A DNA stretch of 64,000 nt. Origin: Plantago major. Its lineage: Eukaryota; Streptophyta; Magnoliopsida; Lamiales; Plantaginaceae. The notes under the pieces are model-generated. The model saw only the letters and a program-made list of their open reading frames with translations, searched no databases and was not told the DNA's origin. Position 1 is the first letter of the stretch, and the number at the start of each line of letters is the position of its first letter. Both the position numbers and the translations under genes were made by a program. Of this stretch, positions 13,296 through 25,934 are shown one piece after another. The stretch lies in contig CM048844.1 of assembly GCA_026545765.1 (NCBI GenBank), positions 5,830,524 to 5,894,523 of the forward strand, given 5' to 3'.

Positions 13296-14322
13296 GATTC
13301 AAAGCTTATATTTAAAAGAGAAACGGAAACCTGTTGAATGGGCTGATCCCTAGATCAACAACTCCAGATCACTTGCTCGAATGTGGAAATATCTGGAGGA
13401 CTTGCGGGACTGCATCATTTGCTATTATCCTGGAATTGGTATCGACTACTAACAAGTAACAACTGCCCTCGTTCCAGTCCATGAATGTTACAATCATCTT
13501 GTTCGCTCTGGTACATCACCTGTAAGTGCCAAATCTTTTGTTTCAACAGCTCAATAGGATGGTATTAACTATATGGTGGTTATAAGTTTTTTTTTTTTTT
13601 TGGTAGTCTTAGATTCTGTTTCTGCAACTTTCATATATAGGTGTGATATTGTAACAGAAATGATCAAATGACACTCTTAGTGATTTCTCTTCAGCAATTT
13701 TCGGAGATTTTGTTCCCGAATGTAAAGGGCGATTAAATTGCTGGATGTCTCAAGTTGAAAATTGATTAGAACACACGAAAGGACACCGATCTAGAAGTTA
13801 ATATACATCCACTCTTCTATCAGAGCATGTCGATAATGAACTTTTCTTGACACGAAACCTTAATCAGGCCGTTAGCTGATATAACAAAAAGGAGGACAAG
13901 ATACTAGAAAAAATGTCCAAATCTGGCCCCAAGATGTTGCTGCTGTCTGTTATTCACCTATGTTGGTATGAACATAGATGCTTTTCCAATCAATGTTAAG
14001 TATTAGTTATTACACGTGTATATATGCGTGTAAATATTTGACTTCTTTAGCAAATTTTAGTACATTATGAAAGCATCATGAAGCATGAAAAGAAGGAAAG
14101 AAAGTGACTGTTTAGAAGAAATCGGTTGCTTTAAAAGAGGTTTATTTGTTTGTCTAGAAACAAAAACATAAAAACATGGATTGCCTTGCCTTGACCCCTC
14201 AAAAAAAGGTGTTCAACGTTTTCTTGTTTCTTCCTCAAACAAAGATTTGCACCTAACGAGGTTGGAGAATCGACATATGAAGAAACCACAACTAGGTTGT
14301 GTTTTTCTACCGAATTCAGCTA
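13296..14322. other. Sequence downstream of RH18
   Basis: The start of this region should contain the helicase 3' UTR. The remainder is AT-rich intergenic sequence up to the target-site duplication of the hAT element at 14331. No coding region is supported. Confidence 0.5.
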
Positions 14323-14330
14323 GTTCGACC

Positions 14331-15003
14331 CAGAGTGCCAATCGGGCCGATCTTGGGTCGGTTCGGGCTAAATCGGTCCGGGCCTATTTTTAAGGGGCCA
14401 GGTCGGGCCGGGCTTTTGAGATATATGTAGGCCCGGTCAAGCCCCTAGCCCCATTATTTTGGGGCCGGGCTCATTAGCGGGCTGGTCCGGGCCAACAAAA
14501 TAAATTTTTCTCTCTTTTTTTTCCATTTCTCTTTTTATACATAATAAAAAATAACTTATTTTTTCTTGGCATGTAAAATATTATTACAAACTCTTTACTA
14601 GTTAAATGCATAAATGAAAGGGAAAAAACTACTATATACATAAGCAATGTACTGTACTAGGTGAAAGTTAAGTAAGCTATTGTTTTGGCTCATTTAACAT
14701 ACATGTGATCAAAATTCAAAATCATTAAAAATGTGAAGTATAAAAGAATGCTGAGAGACGGTAAGTAGGAAAAAAAAGAATTGATGAATAATAAAATGTA
14801 GATGATGAATTGATGAGTGAATGGGACGGCAAGTAGGAAGAAAAGAATTAACAATTTTAATGTGTTTTGGAGTTGGACATGGACTTGTATTGTATAAGCC
14901 CACCAGCTGTTTTTCAACCTAAAACTCATTCGCCTGATTCGATTTAGTTCGATTCGATTCGATTCGATTCATTGATTCGACTCTCTTAAATTCATTAAAT
15001 TCA

Positions 15004-15046
<43 letters not shown>

Positions 15047-15963
15047 TTATCATTTATTTACACAACCCATCTTTTGTACGAGGAAAATAAGAAAATTTAT
15101 CCAATTGAGATATTTTCAACCTTTTTTTTTCTTTCTTTTTAACACGACTTTTAGTAGATCAATGAAATAAAAAGTATAGTTACGATTCAATTACCCTTCT
15201 TTTCACCGTAAAAGTTGAGTTAAGATAAACTACGAACTCGAAGTACCATTCAAACCGGTTCACATACTTTCAGACGTACATCTCTAGCAAAAATCGACAT
15301 ACGTTTTATTGGAAGATATTAGACAATAAGAACTTCGTAAGATACGTTGAGTTTTTCAAACTTAATAAATAAAAAACAAGTTATACCAAACTAAAGTCAA
15401 ACAAAACTCTATAAATTACGCACAAAAAAGTATAAAACAAAGTTATGTTAGTCAAATATACTTAATTTATTTTTATAATATAATTTTATTATATTCTTTT
15501 GTCGTAATTTATGAAGAATCTGATCAACGCCCGTAAAAAGTCTCCTTACGAATTTATTAATGGACCGGATGTAGTATTCATTATTATTAAAAAATGAGAC
15601 AAATGTAATTTCTTGATTCGTTTAGCCATTGCTTCCATTTATTCGTTTGATTTCGATTCCAAGAATTTCAAATTGAAAAGAACAGAGCCTTAGTGTGATT
15701 AGTTTTCTTAGAGTCCAATTTTAATGTGTTAGCTAAATTAATAAATTTTGATTCTTATCAAATATCACATAATATGGTCAATAAATATATCGGGCTTTTT
15801 GGTCCGGGCTTAAGAGATCCGGACCGGTCCGGGCCACGGGCTTTTTTCGGTCCGGGTCGGGCCATGGAATAAGCTGCCCCTAAAGCCCCATTAAAATATT
15901 CGGTCCGGGCCTGTCATTTTTACGGGCCGGGCTTGTCTATGACATGCACTATTAGCACCTCTA
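14331..15963. mobile_element. Non-autonomous hAT element with 8-bp TSD
   Basis: The left end reads CAGAGTGCCAAT. The right end, read inward on the other strand, is TAGAGGTGCTAAT. Both are flanked by the same 8 bases GTTCGACC (14323-14330 and 15964-15971). An 8-bp TSD and CAG/TAG-type ends are typical of hAT transposons. The two outer 150-250 bp are rich in GGGCC/CCGGGC words in inverted arrangement, like subterminal transposase-binding arrays. The AT-rich interior has no transposase frame, so the element would need help in trans. Confidence 0.85.
14936..15047. repeat. GATTC-type and ATT microsatellites within the hAT element
   Basis: A run of TTCGA/GATTC pentamers spans about 14936-14972. 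A long run of ATT trinucleotides follows at about 15003-15047. Both lie in the interior of the hAT element. Confidence 0.9.
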
Positions 15964-15971
15964 GTTCGACC

Positions 15972-17303
15972 TGATTATGACGCTTTCAAACTCACAAGTC
16001 ATAAAATAAAACCAGACGAAAAGGGAGCTCATTTGTTTTAACCAACTAAGCCAGTCCGAAATGTAGATCACTAGTGTAAACATGGCATGAAGTCATGAAC
16101 ATAGGATCTACTGTGTGTTTGATTACTGATTAGAAACCGCCCATGTCATGTGGTTCTTTTACTTGCATACTATGTGATAATGTGAGAAGGAGAATCTGTT
16201 TTCTTTTTCAGGTGAAGCTAATTTTCCCATTCCATTGCAGTTCCACATGACAAGGTTGACTTGTCATCTTAAAAAACAGTTTTCTTTTATGACACTAGTA
16301 AGCTACTCTAGCTAGCTAACTACCATCTACACTTTAGCAGTTAGCTAGCCATAAGTTCTTGTTTTTACCGGACTTCAATTAAAATATTGCTCTACCGTTA
16401 ACAAAATCTGCTTAGAATTTTCCCTTAGAAATGACAACATTCACTACGTATTAGGTATTGCTAGTTGTAATTTGTCATATTTATATTTAAAGGCGAAGTT
16501 TTAAGGAAAAATTTATTCAAAACTTAAAACTCAATGTTAGTATTTCTTAGAAAGGGAATTACATAGATCGGGGATAGTGTTTAAGTTTCACTTTTCCAAT
16601 CCAATCATACCCTAGTATTACTACTTGATCCGCACTAGAGTTGGTTAAACGACTGATCTTCCTGAATTCTATCTCCTAGGGGCTCCTGAGTATCTCCTTG
16701 CACTGCTGTACCTTCTCCTCCATGTCCGGCGGATATGGTCCCATCTCCGAAATCCAGTCTTAGATCATCTCTAAATCGACTTCCACAACCAATTTGGGGA
16801 TTCTCTGATTCCACCCTTTAGAACAGATGCAATGTCAAAATATGTCCAAAATGTGGAATGTTTAATCTCACGTTAAGACGCCACATGCGACATAGCCACA
16901 AAATTCACGTACTAGTAGTTTTCAATCTTATCTTTAACCTTCCAACGTGTGTTGTTTACTTTACTAATACACAATTCCACACCAAAACATGGACCAAATT
17001 AATGATCTTTGTCCAAGTCCTTTTCAACTAGAGACAACTAAAGTACGCAAATGGGCGGCACGAACCGCAAATAATGACAAGAAAGAGACACTTATAATCA
17101 AGAAAAGTAGTAAGATAATGTCTTTAGTACAATCTACGTCGTAATTGCATTACTTGTATTTCTACACATGTCATAGCTAAATATACAATATTTATAATAA
17201 AATATATAATGTTGATTTCGTATCTATTAAGTACAGTCTTTCATTAAAGATGTAATAATCAAACATGACAAAAAAGGAAGTTTTATTCCCTTTGGACTAG
17301 AAA
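15972..17303. other. Intergenic, no gene seen
   Basis: AT-rich sequence between the hAT element and the 3' end of the LBD gene. Frames are short and interrupted. The part next to 17303 should include the LBD 3' UTR. Confidence 0.5.
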
Positions 17304-18228
17304 TTAAGAAACCATATCATGTCCATACAGAGAGGACGATTTCTTAAAAGAGTCGTAATGTACATTATTGTTATTACTAAGGGAAGCAAAGTTTAGGAAC
17401 TGAGGCATGTCTGTGAGAAAAAATGAGGATGATTTCTCATCATCATCACTATTTGGATCAAATAGTAGTGGACTAGTTGGCAATTCTTGCTGATGAGGAT
17501 CGGATTGTTGCATCTGGATGCAGAGGATCTCTGCTTGAGCTACAGCTAGTTGCATTTGGAGCTGGGAGACTTGGTTTTGGAGGTACGATATCGCTCCTAC
17601 GCAACCGTAAACTGGATCGCGTACTCTTGCGTTCGCCTCGTACACTAGGCTGCTCACTGTGTCCGCTCTTTGGTGCACCGGTAGCTCCTGAGATTGAAAA
17701 GATCAATGAGATAGGGCTTATAAAACAAAGTCGAGATAGGGCTAATCGGAATTGGATCCATAAATACATTTTAGGTTGTGTATTGGGAGTGAAAAATGAC
17801 TTGTTTACATGTTTAACTAAAATAAGTACGTTATGTGATTACTCACTGAACGATTGTCAGTTAAAAGTTCTAACGATTTACAATTTTAGTGAAATAAGTG
17901 CATTATGTAAATACTCATGACTGTTTAGTTGATTAAAAGAACTAATCAACTAACTTATTAAGAAAATGAATTATTATTACTTTATCACTTATCATCTTTC
18001 AAATTTGACCGACCTAGAAAATATTTATAATAAGCGTATAAGTGAAAATTTGTGCTAAAATACCTGCAACATTTTGCTGACATTGCTAGCTCCAAAGACT
18101 TTGTGAACCATGGCAAACTTGTGCGGGTCATCGGACGGGAAGTAGGGGGCAAACACGCAGTCCTTGGCACATCGCCTCCGGAGCAACTTACATGAGGCGC
18201 ATGGCGAATTTCCGGTTCCATTTGCCAT
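17304..18228 (-). CDS. LOB-domain (LBD/ASL) transcription factor, class I
   Basis: Two minus-strand exons, 18064-18228 and 17304-17687, join in phase to 182 aa. The intron position (after the KMLQ of the GAS block) is the usual one for this family. The LOB domain is complete: the Cys block CASCKLLRRRCAKDC fits CX2CX6CX3C, the GAS block contains FGASNVSKMLQ, and the coiled coil LQNQVSQLQMQLAVAQAEIL fits LX6LX3LX6L. The presence of the coiled coil makes it class I. VYGCVGAISYLQ and the AQAEILCIQMQQ that follows are closest to the LBD1/LBD11/LBD12 group, which acts in organ boundaries, meristems and vascular development. The precise orthologue is uncertain. The C-terminus is acidic and Ser/Asn-rich. 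The start MANGTGNSPC was chosen because it lies directly before the Cys block, as in other family members. Confidence 0.93.
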
Positions 18229-19824
18229 TTTAGTAGTACAGGTAAGATATATCAACTAGCTTGATCGAACTGTTGTAAGGAGCAATAGACAAGTTCCAAA
18301 CTTTAATTTGTCTAATTAGGAAAAAAAGGGAAGTTTGTGCCTCAAATGAGAGTTAGTAGAGTGTGTATTTATAATGGTCTGAAAGGATGTGTGAACCAAG
18401 ATGTGGATTGGACGCGTGAGGTGAATAAAGTAATTGGAACTGATTAGTTTGACGATTATAATATCTGACGAGACTGAGATGAGATTAGAACTTTTTAATT
18501 AGTTGTAGGAGAAATAGAGGCTAAAGGCATGTGGCTGAACGTCGTTATACAGTGAAACTGAAACAGAATAGAATTTACCAATTTGTGTAAAAGTATATAG
18601 TCCGTCCATCATAAAAAATTATCTAAGTTTTAACCTTCTACAAGTTAACGAATTAAAATTTACGATTTGATTTAATGTTAAATTATAATGGTAAAATATT
18701 TAGTCGATTATATAATGAATTTACTTTCTAAATTTTTATGTTAGACCGGATGAAGGGAAAAAACTTAAGTTCCAATAATTTGTTATTAATGTGATGGATT
18801 TGTTTAATAGTTGCAGCTTTTTTATATTTAGACCGAGCTACGCGGCAGTTTGTGGCTGTGGCAAGTTCAATCTTTGTGGAGGGTAATGGTTTAGGTGTGG
18901 AGAGTGTAGTTGGGATATTTTTGGTTCATTTTTGACCGGATATTTAACTCAAAATGATATGATATAATGTGTTAACCACAATTTTTATAACATGCAAATA
19001 AATGTAGAAATAGGCAAAGTAAATATGGACCGTTGATTTTACTAATAACACTGTGGGTGCAACATTATTGGTATCTTGAAGGGTTTTAAATACTAGGATC
19101 TAATTAAGCGACTGAATTCGAATTCAGGGTTACCTACAATTTCGTAGTAAAGAGTTTGATGGAGTCGATTGTGACTTATTCCATACCTGACTCCGTTAAC
19201 TCTAACAACCATCTCATATTTATAGGATAATTGTACGACTTAGACTTCATTTGTTTGAGGGGAAAAATGGGGGGAAAGAAAAAAATAGGGGACAATCATA
19301 ATTTTGTTACCGTATATCCTTACTTTAAAATTAGATGGACTCTAAGACTCTTTTTAGTCAAATTAGTGGATCAACTGTTTGTTATTGATAGATGAAAGTT
19401 GATAAATTAGTCGGTAACTGATTATATAGATGATGAGCTAATTATTTTTTATGGAAATGTATAGTAATTTTATTACAATTTGATAACGTCGTTAATTTGT
19501 TATATATGATGTTTATAATATTCGAATGTACTATAAATATATAATTATTTAAGCAAGGAGGACATGTTTTTTCTTCTACTCAACCAATGTACAAGATTCA
19601 AGAATACACAAGTAACGAGACTAGGAGATATTGAAGAAAATGGTGTTACTTACTACATTTCTCTACTTTAGGAGATACGACTTATACTCGCATACACACA
19701 CTTTGGTTGAAATATTACATCTATCTTGGCTTTCATGCAACATTGACAATTACATGAAGTCTCATTTTTCGCCATATAGAGTCTAGTCTAACTTTGGCTT
19801 CAAATAGTCACTTCTCCAAGTAGC
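18229..19824. promoter_or_regulatory. LBD upstream region and intergenic DNA
   Basis: The first few hundred bases are upstream of the minus-strand LBD start and should contain its promoter and 5' UTR. No core element could be assigned confidently. The rest is AT-rich with no gene. Confidence 0.4.
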
Positions 19825-20712
19825 TAGTATGTAATCGGGTAGTACCCAACCCGACCCAACCCTTTAAAAAAACCTATGTGGGGAGAACCTGTGGATTTAA
19901 ACGGGTTCTGGTACCCGTACCCAACCCGTAATTTTTTTTACGGGGCGGGTACGGGTATTAAACCCGTCGCCAATAACAATTGATCAGAACTCATTAAACA
20001 TAAACCCCCGCCTTCTTCAATCGGTCGATCTCAATTCTGAAAGTCTGAAACTCACGCTGTCAATCGATCTCAATTCTCCATCGATCTCCATCTTCCAGTC
20101 TGAAACCCAATGTCCCAATCGATCGCCATCTCCATCGATCTCACGCCATCTTCTCCAGTCTAGATTCTTCCAGTTCCATCCTCAGCTAGAATCTGGTTCA
20201 CGTCCTCTTGTGCTAGTGTGTCTGTCTGTTACTGGTACAACTCTTCCCATTCTCGAATCTCTGTGGAAGAGAATAGAAGAGAGTTGTGGGATTAGGGATT
20301 TGAGGAGGAGGAAGAAGATGGATTTTGGGAATTATTGGTACGCTGACTTGACTTGGTTGAGGAAGAGTCAACTACTGTATTATTTGTGAGGCTACAACGT
20401 ATTTGTACATGGAGTATTAATATCAAACAAACAGAGTAGAGTTCATCAAGGAAAAATACATGAACAAATCGGGTCAGATTCGGTTCGTGGGCAAATTTTG
20501 GGTCCGGGCCAGTTGGATTCGGATTATGTGTAAAATTTGGGTCGGGTTCCATGCGGGTGGTCTTCAGGTCGGGTCTTTGGTCAGGTTGGGTTTTGTACAG
20601 GTCGGGTGCTGTACGTGTGCGGGTGTAGAACCCAACCCAAACCCGTACTTAAATAACTTGTCTGGTTCTTGCGGTTTGGGTTCGGGTCGGGTACTACTCA
20701 ATTACATGACTA
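19825..20712. mobile_element. Inverted-repeat element with GGGTCGGG-rich ends (hAT-like, non-autonomous)
   Basis: The left end carries TAGTATGTAAT followed by GGGTAGTACCCAACCCGACC. The right end read inward has TAGTCATGTAAT followed by GAGTAGTACCCGACCCG. The two ends are inverted repeats over roughly 33 bases. Both subterminal regions are dense in ACCCG/CGGGT words, as in the element at 14331. The interior contains repeated TCGATCTC words (about 20020-20145), with no transposase. I could not find a clean TSD, so the superfamily is inferred and the outer limits may be off by several bases. Confidence 0.6.
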
Positions 20713-22187
20713 TATCCATTACGATTCACGATACGTGAAATTTAAACCATTTTATAAATATAAATGTGGTTGTGCTAAATGTTACATCAAATAATTTGAA
20801 TAATGCATTTATTTATCTATCGTGATGGATACAAAGATACAAAATACAAAATACGTGAAATTTAAACCATTTTTACTAACTGGTTTTTCTTACGAACTTT
20901 ACTATATTTTCTCTCAAACGCAAGAACTATATAACAAAGATTTTATTTACAATGGGATCGAATCTATTAATGATAGTCAACGAAGCACTTTCTAACATTG
21001 AAATCTCAACTACTCCAATGCTCCACCCTAGTAGTTACTTGAGCTATTTTTGTCCTAATATTAAAATGCAATTTGGGAGCTCCATGTAAATTAAAATTGT
21101 ACTCCTATAGCTACGAAATCATACACATACACTTGCGTAAATTAAAAATACTACTAACAATCTATAAAGTGTTGACTGCCGCAAAAATAATTGATTGGTT
21201 GACAATAAAATAAAACACCATTTGTCTACCACTTCCCTCTTTATTTGTAAACAATTACTAATATTTTTAATTTTCTAATGAGTAGTTAATTAAAATCTCT
21301 AGAACTAGTAGTGTAGTATATAGTAGATACATTGAAATAAAATTCAATGTATCTATACTAGTAGAGAAGAGGAGCTCGACGTGAATGTTTGTTCCCCAAA
21401 ACATACATTCACGTGAACGTATATATACACACGAACATGTTTTTCGGACCCAAATTTCATTAAAAAGCAACGGTCACAAATTATTATGGTAAGATATTCT
21501 ATTGTAATAAGAAGACTAATGTTTAGACTATTGAAGAAGTCTTTGTTATTTTCGTCTGAATAAAACATAACTAAACCGAACTGAGTTTATTTATAATATA
21601 AAAAATAATTAAGCAGAACTGAACTGAACAGACTGAATGAATTTGAACTGAACTGAAACTAATAAGTTTTTAAATGAAGAACAGAGCCGAAGTCATGTAA
21701 CACCTAATATTTGTATCGAATTTAAAGGGATTATTGAACAATAACCATATAGTAGAACTCATTAATTTCAGTGGCGCCCTTATGTAACGTCCAATATTTT
21801 TATAGTAAAACTTTTTGTTTTGAAATCAATTTAGAATAACTTCAAATTAAGAATGCTTGTTCGAGTGACCCGTATGACCTAGAGTTCACGGTAAATAGAA
21901 ACGATGGTGGGACTCACCAAGCCAATAGTTGGCTTCACCCTTGGATGAATATCCAACAACTTATAGATTTTTTAATGTGAGCATAAGTAAGGATAAAGTA
22001 TGCGGAAACGAACATGAACAACATATTGTAATGTCTTCGAGCCTTTTAAAAATCATACTTCAACTGGGAGCACAAGTAGTGCCTCAAACATAAGAGTACA
22101 TCAATCCAGCCTTAGTATATCAATTAAATGCTGCTAAGCTGCTAAACCACAACAGAGAAAACAACTGAACCTTAAGACCAAATGTTG
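20713..22187. other. Intergenic, no gene seen
   Basis: AT-rich DNA with only short interrupted frames. Runs such as ACTGAACTGAAC near 21615-21655 are low-complexity. No RNA gene or further element end was resolved. Confidence 0.5.
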
Positions 22188-22415
22188 CTACTGTAAATTA
22201 AGAATCCCGTCCGGAATTCTCTCCCAGTCCGTATAAACGTAGGCAGGAAGAACCAGATTTCTCGATTTCAGCCAAGACCTGCATTTGATCTGTTCAAACA
22301 TATCTGAAGACGATGGATTATCGCCTTTGAAGATTCTTTCATTCCTTGCTTTCCAAATGTACCACAAAGTCGCGTGCCAAACCAAAAACCAATTAACCTC
22401 CTTTGTCCTAGCCGG
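22188..22415 (-). pseudogene. LINE (non-LTR retrotransposon) 3' coding fragment
   Basis: On the minus strand a short open segment reads VNWFLVWHATLWYIWKARNE, continuing with RIFKGDNPSSSDMFEQIK and ending at a stop at 22188. The W-x-WKARNERIF pattern is typical of the region after the zinc-binding reverse-transcriptase segment in plant L1-type LINE proteins. Nothing of the RT core is present nearby, so this is a short relic and not a gene. Confidence 0.7.
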
Positions 22416-23370
22416 AACCGCAGGTCAAACAGTTCATTCTTATTACCATGATTGCTTAGGTTGTATTTAGTGTGAGATTTTATTCGATCATCATAAATTT
22501 AAAAGAAGTTTGGCTAGGATTTGATTTCGTGACAAATTTAGCATATCTATTCACGAGTTGGTCATTAATCATGTGACAGAAGAACTAATTAATCTATCTA
22601 TATATAAATATAAAATACCGGTTTTTATTCCATCCATTTTGTATAGGACTCAAGCCAAGATTGAATGAGAGAATTTCTTTCAATTTTTTTATTTTCCAAG
22701 CCAAAGCCAACTAAAGAAATTATTTGTAAGGAAAGAAATAAAAATTGATCTACACGCCTACTCCCTGCACCAGTTTCCACTGCAAGAATCAACATACATA
22801 TTTTTCTAATTTCAATCAAAATTTTATTCCATATCATAGCCTATGCTTCCTCACTCTTCATGCATATTTGCAACCTTTTCCCATTCCTATTTTCCCTATT
22901 TGACATGTTGCATCTCAATTAGATAATGGTAGCCATGTATCTTGACCGTCCGTTGTCAATAACATTCAATCCCTACTGCGGAAATGATAATATTTGATTA
23001 GGTCTGTAATCGACACTCAGAGGTGCGTCCATATCCCAATATTTGAAGAATTGATTTGAACTGATTCAATTTTTCTATTTTGCCTTTTACATTTTGAATT
23101 TTCTCGGATACGATTAATTTGAGATTAAGGTGATTTATCTGATATTGTACAATTTATTTTATCATTAGGTTTGCGTGATCAAGCCCTGGTGGTGAAACCA
23201 TCTCTGGTTAAATTTCAGTTTAGATGTACTCATGTTGATTCCTATCCAAAAATTTGATTATGATCATCACGACCTTTGGAATGATTCTTGAAATTTTATT
23301 TCACTAATTGATTCATGTTGTTTCTTTATTGTTGAGTTGCAGAATGGAGCTCTTGACAAATATAGTCTAA
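22416..23370. other. Intergenic, no gene seen
   Basis: AT-rich with no convincing coding frame. It ends at the Helitron terminus at 23371. Confidence 0.5.
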
Positions 23371-23398
23371 CTAGTACTAACCCGTGGCGATGCCACGG
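23371..23398 (-). mobile_element. Helitron 3' terminus, minus orientation (family A)
   Basis: Read on the minus strand, a 7-bp perfect stem (CCGTGGC / GCCACGG, loop of 3) is followed by a short spacer, then CTAG and a host T. This matches the Helitron 3' end rule (hairpin, about 10 bases, CTRR, insertion before T). The body would extend to higher coordinates. The same terminus occurs at 31717 and 39465, so it is a family. Confidence 0.75.
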
Positions 23399-25196
23399 TA
23401 TAGTTGACTTTTAATAATAAATAGAAAGGGAGTGATAAAATAAATTAATCGAGAAAATAAGGTAGTTAAATTTATGTGAATAACGTTAATCATGGTGTCA
23501 GTCGGTAGTCCTTCTTCATTCAATATTATATCATTGAGTGTTTATTTATGTTAACTATAGAAAATGTAAAAATAGGGTCCTGCACTGCATTAATTAGTAA
23601 TGTATACATGTTTTTTAAAAACTTTTACATGCAAGAGGTTCGATCACGGATGAGCCCATGTAATATAATTATCTTATTAAAAAAATATTTTTTAAAAAAA
23701 ATTATCCCTCAAACGAAACCAAGATAAAATATAAAAGTATACACAATCAATAGGGAACAACCTCCGCGGTGGTATGTGGTCACCCCATAACACACAAAAA
23801 AAAATTATACAAACTTAATTTCACATATTACGGATGTTGTTTTCCAACCTACCGGTTCCCAACAACCCCGCGGTGGTATGCGTCACCAATTATTATTCTA
23901 CAAACATAATTTCACATGGTACGGTTCCCCCCCCCCCCCAAAACTAGCCCGTCATGGAGATCGAGAAAGTACAGAGAAGATCGAATACATTTTCTCCGCC
24001 TAGAGAGTATAAGCTGATCCCCCCTCCCCCAACTCGTTATGGAGATCAAGAAAGTAGAGAGAAGATCGAATTGAATTTTCCCACCTAGAGAGTATCAGAT
24101 CCCTAGGCACGTTATGGATCAAGAAAGCAGAGCGAAGATCGAAGAGAGTTTCCTCGCCTAAAGAGTATATGCAGACGCCTCACCCCAAATGGGAGAAAAA
24201 TGTACTTTTTACTAACTTAATCATAAAATGTTGCGCTCGGGTTCAGGTTGGATGGAACCAATCCTTCCTTACAAAGACCGTAGAGAAGAGAACCCTTATA
24301 CCTCATCCTACCGATCGAATCTTATACATAAAGAAAAGGAACTTGAAAGTCTTCATGTGTAAAATGTTGTTGATAGACATGTAAAGATCAACACACCACG
24401 CCAATTAGCTCATGTGTATCTCTTCTATATTCTGAAACTGAAAAAAGCATGTCTAGTAACATATATACCACTATAACAATATATGCTAAAACGATCTTGG
24501 TGTGGATAATACAAATATACCAAACCAACATCATCATGAGAACACCGATAATATATGTACTAAAACGTTACCCTCATGTTTAACTTGGCAAAGCTTAATT
24601 CTCCATCAAATACTGAATTTCTTTGAAAAGTGAAATAAAGGGGCAAAGCTAAAATTTGTCGATTTAAGAGATCTAATCACCAAAGAACAATCCCTTTCAA
24701 TTACTACATGTTGCCACTCAAAATCTCGAATAAATTTTGTTCTTAATTTGGTTGGCCAACCTTCTACATTTTCAGCAACCATAAGACATAAAAAAAAATC
24801 ACCAAGCAATAGCATTGCCCTCATGATCCCTAGCAACAACACTAATACGTCCCCCTATTCGGACTCTGGCACTCTGCTCAACCGTATCAACATTTCACGT
24901 AGGATGGCTGAAATTTTAATGAATTTGGTGGATTTAGCCCATCAATTTTATATATTACAGTATATTCAAAGTAGTATAATAATTCAAAAAGTTTCACTAA
25001 GTTTGTAATTCAATTTAAATCTCATCCGTTGATTTTACTAATTCAATTTGAATCTGGTACGTACATGTGTTATTGTTTCAGTAGAAGGTGTAGGGTTCGA
25101 ATCCCAATGGCGTAAGTTTCTCCATTTTATTTATTATTTTTCAATTTTTTCAATTTTTTTTCAATCACAGATTCATTGGTTTATATAAAAACCCTT
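23399..25196. mobile_element. Probable Helitron body, non-coding
   Basis: This lies between two Helitron 3' ends that point outward (23371 minus, 25226 plus), so it probably contains parts of two elements. It includes two copies of a CCGCGGTGGTATG motif (about 23763 and 23869), a three-copy tandem repeat, and poly-C runs. No Rep/helicase coding sequence was seen. The 5' TC ends could not be located. Confidence 0.4.
23952..24175. repeat. Three-copy tandem repeat of about 70-85 bp
   Basis: Each copy runs from TTATGGAGATC-like sequence through AAGAAAGNAGAG, GAAGATCGAA and then CCTAGAGAGTAT. Copies begin near 23954, 24036 and 24110. The copies differ by substitutions and short indels. Confidence 0.75.
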
Positions 25197-25226
25197 AACA
25201 CACGTAGTGTGTTACGTAAATGCTAG
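25197..25226 (+). mobile_element. Helitron 3' terminus, plus orientation (family B)
   Basis: The hairpin AACACAC-GTA-GTGTGTT is followed by ACGTAAATG, then CTAG and a host T. This fits a Helitron 3' end. The stem sequence differs from the family A terminus at 23371, so it is a different family. An (AT)n run follows directly. Confidence 0.65.
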
Positions 25227-25367
25227 TATTATATATATATATATATATATAAGTGCACAACTATTAGAGTTGTGCAATTGAGTACTTAATTTAAGTTAAA
25301 TTGAACCGATTTGTGATACGCATGTAAATTAGATTTTAATTACAAAAAACCAATATATTTTATTCAT

Positions 25368-25575
25368 TCTAATTCTAAGCCCTAACGCAACTCCAACAAA
25401 ATCAATTCATCATTAAAAAAACTCAATTTGTCTTCTCTAATTAAATTTCAAGCCCTAAATCAATTCCAACAGTATCAATTCATCATTAAAAAATCTCAAT
25501 ATGTTATCTCCAGTAAATTCAAAACCCTAATCGAACTCCAACAAAATCAATTCATCATTAAAGGAAAAACAACAA
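25368..25575. repeat. Tandem repeat of about 72 bp, three copies
   Basis: Copies start near 25368, 25440 and 25513. Each has a form of AATTCTAAGCCCTAA, then ACTCCAACAAAATCAATTCA and TCATTAAA. The third copy is partial. No protein is predicted. Confidence 0.75.
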
Positions 25576-25934
25576 CTTCTCCATCATCTTTAATCAAATT
25601 GGAACAGATCAATTCGCACTATCCAAAATCTTAATTCAACTAAAAAAGACAGTTCGTTATCAGAAACAACGATTGCACTTACCTTCATATACTTTTATTA
25701 TTATTTGTAATTAGATACTATAATGACACGTTCACATTCTAATTATATTATATAAGAACACACAACTGATAATCTGAGCGCTAAAACATTAGCCTCACGT
25801 TTAACCTGGCAAAACATCATGGAACAAAATTCTCGCTCCCCTATTCGGACTTTGCTCAACCGTAAAATTAAAATTTATATTTGAAAATCTAAATATCTAT
25901 TAATTTCTTGTTAAATAGATGGGTTGGAGTATTA

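Noticed and set aside
17477-17920. 147-codon plus-strand frame over the LBD gene
   Set aside because: It runs antisense to the LBD second exon, whose coiled-coil coding is unambiguous.
19825-20712. Short frames with repeated Asn-Pro and Gly-rich residues
   Set aside because: They result from ACCCG/CGGGT subterminal repeats and are not coding.
22625-22837. 70-codon minus-strand frame
   Set aside because: Low-complexity, no family motif, no splice context.
25075-25115. tRNA-like B-box (GGGTTCGAATCCC) near 25092
   Set aside because: No A box, acceptor stem or cloverleaf surrounds it; it may be a tRNA-derived SINE relic but is not a tRNA gene.
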